Assembly (NCBI GenBank): GCA_017460245.1
Contig: JAFUBK010000119.1
Coordinates: 1-14,330, forward strand
Length of the DNA stretch: 14,330 bases
Source: Bacilli bacterium
Lineage (GTDB): Bacteria > Bacillota_I > Bacilli_A > RF39 > UBA660
Reading direction: 5' to 3'
Shown here: in pieces, positions 11,923-14,330 of the stretch
How positions within the stretch are numbered: the stretch's first letter is position 1
Layout: every line of letters begins with the position of its first letter
Notes under the pieces: model-generated
The model's database searches: none
Told to the model about the DNA's origin: nothing
What the model saw: only the letters and a program-made list of their open reading frames with translations
Made by a program: the position numbers and the translations under genes

Positions 11923-13002
11923 ATGCGAGAAAGATTTATACATATAATAATTACATTAATAGTTTTAATACTTGGAATATTAGGAACATTATATTTTACA
12001 AGTAATAAAAATACAAATACAGTAGTAACAAACAAAAAAGTTACTATCAAAGAAAGTGGTTCAATCAACGAATCAGTAGAAAAAATATATAATGCTGTAG
12101 TTGTTGTAGAAAACTATAATGGTGATGTGCTAACTGCTACCGGAAGTGGTTTTGTATACAAAAAAGACTCCAAATATGGATATATAATGACTAACTATCA
12201 TGTCGTAGATGGAGCCAAAGCAATAAAAATAGTTACAATGAGTAACGAAGAAGTAGATGCCGAATATTTAGGCGGCGACAGCTATGCCGATCTTGCCGTA
12301 ATTAGAATCGACGCTGAAAAAGTATTAGAAGTTGCTCAAATTGGTGATAGTACTAAAGCGAAACTAGGAGACACAGTCTTTACTGTAGGAACTCCGGTAA
12401 ATAGTGAGTATATGGGATCAGTAACTAAAGGAATCATTTCTGGTGAAGATCGCACAATCACCGTTAATGACAATTCGAAAGGTAATTATATGATGGAAGT
12501 ATTACAAACAGACGCCTCAATTAATCCAGGAAATAGTGGCGGCCCATTAGTAAATATAAATGGTGAAGTAATTGGAATTACCTCTATGAAATTAGTTACC
12601 GATGAAATTGAAGGAATGGGTTTTGCTATCCCGATTGAAGTTGCTATGGCGAGCATCGATAAATTAGAATCTGGAAAAGAAATAGCTCGTCCTTATATAG
12701 GTGTTTCATTATACGATATTAATAGTAGTGCAATGCTTTTTCGATTTGATTTAAAAATTGATGACAACATCAAAAGTGGTGTAATAGTTGCCAACATTGA
12801 AGAAGGGTCTCCAGCCAAAGAAGCCGGATTACAAAAAAATGATATTATTTTAAAAGTTGATGACAAAACTGTAAAAAGTACAGCGCATTTCAAATTCTTA
12901 TTATATAAACACGACATCGGAGACACAGCAACTTTAACAATAAATCGCGACGGCAAAGAAAAAACAATAGAAATAAAATTATCAAAATCATTAGGGGAAT
13001 AA
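11923..13002 (+). CDS. htrA: HtrA/DegP-like membrane-anchored serine protease
   Basis: TAGGAG precedes the ATG. The 359-residue protein has an N-terminal membrane anchor at about 7-26, then a trypsin-like domain with the catalytic triad His93 (TNYHVV), Asp123 (ADLAVI) and Ser205 (GNSGGP). One PDZ domain follows at roughly 255-355 (GVIVANIEEGSPAKEAGLQKNDII). This is the standard layout of Gram-positive HtrA proteins, which degrade misfolded exported proteins outside the membrane. The order after an Abi-family gene is unusual. No CssRS or CtsR-type operator was recognised upstream. A terminator overlaps its stop. Confidence 0.95.
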   Translation: MRERFIHIIITLIVLILGILGTLYFTSNKNTNTVVTNKKVTIKESGSINESVEKIYNAVVVVENYNGDVLTATGSGFVYKKDSKYGYIMTNYHVVDGAKAIKIVTMSNEEVDAEYLGGDSYADLAVIRIDAEKVLEVAQIGDSTKAKLGDTVFTVGTPVNSEYMGSVTKGIISGEDRTITVNDNSKGNYMMEVLQTDASINPGNSGGPLVNINGEVIGITSMKLVTDEIEGMGFAIPIEVAMASIDKLESGKEIARPYIGVSLYDINSSAMLFRFDLKIDDNIKSGVIVANIEEGSPAKEAGLQKNDIILKVDDKTVKSTAHFKFLLYKHDIGDTATLTINRDGKEKTIEIKLSKSLGE

Positions 13003-13018
13003 ATATTCCTCTTTTTTA
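12993..13018 (+). terminator. htrA terminator
   Basis: AGGGGAAT at 12993-13000 pairs with ATTCCTCT at 13005-13012 (one G-U), followed by T. Confidence 0.75.
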
Positions 13019-13023
13019 TATAA

Positions 13024-13048
13024 CAAAAAAAAGTAAGGAAACCTTACT
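13024..13048 (-). terminator. terminator of the CwlJ-like gene
   Basis: On the minus strand AGTAAGG at 13048-13042 pairs with CCTTACT at 13038-13032 around a three-base loop, followed by a run of T. It overlaps the gene's stop. Confidence 0.82.
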
Positions 13049-13475
13049 CATATATCTGTGGGCAAACGCCTTTAGAAGGTCTATAAAAGCAATGACTTTT
13101 ATATCTTCCTGCTAAATCTTGACCCCACCAAGTATTGCTGCACCCTTCACCTGATTTTGGCGCATAAAACCACAAAGCATTAGTCGCTGGGTAATAATAT
13201 TCACCACGAATAATTCTATCTGCTAAATTTTGTTCAACCGTTGTTGGATTACTATAAAATAAAGGACTATTAATCGAAGAAAAACCACCAGGTGATTGGT
13301 ATGCAACCTCACTAATAGTATTAACTTTTTTAAAAGTTAAACAATCAGCCAAAGCTCTATTAACCACAACGTTTCCCACCATCAACATTCCCAAATCTCC
13401 TTCGCCAAGAGCTTCTGCCCTCATTAGTCTTGCTAAAAGGTCTCTTTCCTTAGAAGTAGATTGTATAATAGCCAT
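13044..13475 (-). CDS. cwlJ: CwlJ-like cell wall hydrolase (SleB/Hydrolase_2 family)
   Basis: The start at 13475 (MAIIQSTSKERDLLARLMRAEA) follows AGGTGATTTT; the frame is open 24 codons upstream but lacks a site there. The 143-residue protein closely follows Bacillus CwlJ in length and layout: RAEALGEGDLGMLMVGNVVVNRAL near the N terminus with Glu21 as the likely catalytic acid, the middle WFYAP, and the C-terminal AGRYKSHCFYRP. It has no signal peptide, as in CwlJ. In Bacillus CwlJ is a spore-coat-associated cortex-lytic enzyme used in germination. Some non-sporulating lineages keep related proteins, so spore formation is not proven. It is transcribed opposite to htrA. Confidence 0.87.
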   Translation of the reverse strand: MAIIQSTSKERDLLARLMRAEALGEGDLGMLMVGNVVVNRALADCLTFKKVNTISEVAYQSPGGFSSINSPLFYSNPTTVEQNLADRIIRGEYYYPATNALWFYAPKSGEGCSNTWWGQDLAGRYKSHCFYRPSKGVCPQIYE

Positions 13476-13514
13476 AAAATCACCTAATATAACATATGAA
13501 AAAAAATAAAATTG

Positions 13515-13543
13515 TTGAATAAAATATAGAGATATGTTATAAT
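13515..13543 (+). promoter_or_regulatory. tRNA-Trp promoter
   Basis: TTGAAT at 13515-13520 and TATAAT at 13538-13543 are spaced by 17 bases, with an extended TG upstream of the -10. The start is about 10 bases before the tRNA. Confidence 0.82.
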
Positions 13544-13560
13544 ACAATTGTCTAAAAAAC

Positions 13561-13636
13561 AGGGGAATAGTTCAGTTGGTAGAACGTCGGTCTCCAAAAC
13601 CGAATGTCGTGGGTTCAAATCCTGCTTCCCCTGCCA
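13561..13636 (+). tRNA. tRNA-Trp (anticodon CCA)
   Basis: The acceptor stem AGGGGAA (13561-13567) pairs with TTCCCCT (13626-13632), followed by G and an encoded CCA end. The anticodon stem TCGGT/ACCGA frames the loop CTCCAAA with anticodon CCA at 13594-13596. The T arm contains GGGTTCAAATCC. The length is 76 bases. It is transcribed alone from its own promoter to its own terminator. Confidence 0.96.
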
Positions 13637-13648
13637 TAAAGTAATTAT

Positions 13649-13690
13649 CGAATTTATCTTTTCTTTTAAGGATAAATTCGTTTTTGTTTT
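13649..13690 (+). terminator. tRNA-Trp terminator
   Basis: CGAATTTATC at 13649-13658 pairs perfectly with GATAAATTCG at 13671-13680, followed by TTTTTGTTTT. Confidence 0.85.
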
Positions 13691-13733
13691 AAAGATTTAT
13701 AATTAAACAAAAAATTATATTTATATATAAGTG

Positions 13734-13762
13734 TTTAAACATTTTAATAATAATGATATAAT
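13734..13762 (+). promoter_or_regulatory. promoter of the HIT-like gene, flanked by TTTAAACAT repeats
   Basis: TATAAT at 13757-13762 with TTTAAA at 13734-13739, spacing 17. TTTAAACAT occurs at 13734-13742 and again at 13762-13770, on either side of the -10, and might be an operator pair. Confidence 0.55.
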
Positions 13763-13785
13763 TTAAACATAAATAGGAGGAATCT

Positions 13786-14094
13786 ATGAAAATAATCTAT
13801 GAAACAAAAAATTTTAATGTGTTTGTACCAGATGTACCACATATATCACGAGAAGAAGGTGGACACTTATGCATTTCAAGCAAACGAGATAATTGTTTAA
13901 GCAGACTTGACCTGTCTATCGATGAGGCTATAGAATTTATTAGATTGTCTATGCTGGTTGGCGATGCTATGACTATAGGTATGAAAAATGGGGGAGTTGA
14001 CGTTATAATGATTAATTATCAAGAAAATGGTAATTGGGCGTATTTACGTAATGAAAAACCTTTTTTCATCTTCATTTATATGGAAGAACCATGA
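13786..14094 (+). pseudogene. HIT-like protein, N-terminal part before a -1 frameshift
   Basis: AGGAGGAAT precedes the ATG. The frame encodes a compact domain (VFVPDVPHISREEGGHLCISSK, DEAIEFIRLSMLVGDAM, GNWAYLRNEKPFF) and then ends in an unrelated tail. If the frame shifts by -1 at the T6 run 14061-14066, the sequence continues as FFHLHLYGRT and joins the next frame without a break. HLHLYGR resembles the histidine-triad motif of HIT nucleotide-binding proteins, with the first His replaced by Phe. The complete protein would have about 163 residues. The break may be a true mutation, a lost T in assembly, or programmed frameshifting: T-TTT-TTC at 14061-14067 is an ideal slippery heptamer in the right frame. 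Confidence 0.72.
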
Positions 14095-14276
14095 GCTCAA
14101 AGCATCAGAAGTTTGGGGAAGCACTATATTTTCCAGATCCTAATTCTACTTATTATAATAATACAATACCGCTTAATGATCACGATATAAATGAAATTCT
14201 AAAGGAAATTAAGAATCTCGAAAATAATGAGAAATATAAATTAGACAATTGGCGATTAGTAAGTTATGAAAATTAA
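14091..14276 (+). pseudogene. HIT-like protein, C-terminal part after the frameshift
   Basis: This frame is open from upstream of the ATG at 14091; true continuity begins at about 14062, reading HLHLYGRTMSSKHQKFGEAL. It gives the rest of the domain, with KHQKFGEALYFPDPNS and a charged C-terminal helix (DINEILKEIKNLENNEKY). No ribosome binding site precedes the ATG at 14091, so it is not expected to be an independent gene. It belongs with 13786-14094 as one broken or frameshifted gene. Confidence 0.7.
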
Positions 14277-14313
14277 ATGATTTGCAACTAACAAAATTAA
14301 AGTGAGGCGAAAT

Positions 14314-14330
14314 ATGTCAAAAATAAAAAT
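14314..14330 (+). CDS. start of a further gene, truncated by the window end
   Basis: ATG at 14314 follows GTGAGGCG at a good distance and reads MSKIK before the window ends. No function can be assigned. Confidence 0.45.

Noticed and set aside
13476..13547. Sporulation sigma-factor promoter upstream of the CwlJ-like gene
   Set aside because: CATATGTTA loosely recalls SigE or SigG -10 elements, but no matching -35 is found at the right distance in this AT-rich stretch.

Overview
The window is AT-rich and carries a strong Bacillota (Firmicutes) signature: an ECF-type ATPase followed by truA and rplM-rpsI, AGGAGG-type ribosome binding sites, TATAAT promoters with 17-base spacers, many Rho-independent terminators, a thioester-domain surface protein with a sortase, and CwlD- and CwlJ-like wall hydrolases. 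A low-GC, walled, Bacilli-like organism fits (perhaps an uncultured gut lineage). I cannot place it more precisely from sequence alone.

Layout. 1-2200: end of an ECF transporter ATPase, truA, then an rplM-rpsI operon with its own promoter, a structured leader and a terminator. 2154-3693: an inserted-looking segment bounded by two roughly 100-base imperfect direct repeats of the rpsI 3' end plus terminator. It holds one unrecognised 280-residue gene and a compact module that is the main discovery candidate here. That module is a 27-residue, almost purely hydrophobic peptide on the minus strand with its own promoter and ribosome binding site, facing a convergent structured RNA with its own promoter. 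The two transcripts overlap at their 3' ends and share a repeat that lets the RNA also pair with the peptide's 5' leader. This is the architecture of a type I toxin-antitoxin system of the Fst/par kind.

3761-6021: mscL; a self-contained candidate small RNA with promoter, long closing stem and terminator; a 23S-rRNA-type methyltransferase; and an overlapping RluA-family pseudouridine synthase. 6045-7724: pyrG (CTP synthase) behind an attenuator-like hairpin, interrupted by an in-frame TAA between its two domains. 7857-9246: thioester-domain surface protein and sortase, overlapping by 20 bases. 9228-10924: divergent pair of a cytosolic zincin-like protein and an exported amidase. 10978-13017: Abi-family HEPN protein and a membrane-anchored HtrA protease. 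13032-13475: CwlJ-like hydrolase on the minus strand. 13561-13690: tRNA-Trp with promoter and terminator. 13786-14276: an HIT-like gene broken by a -1 frameshift at a T6 run. 14314-end: start of a further gene.

Most of the window is housekeeping (translation, RNA modification, nucleotide synthesis) mixed with cell-envelope genes. The two disrupted conserved genes (pyrG, HIT-like) may be real or may be assembly errors, and the sequence alone does not decide this.
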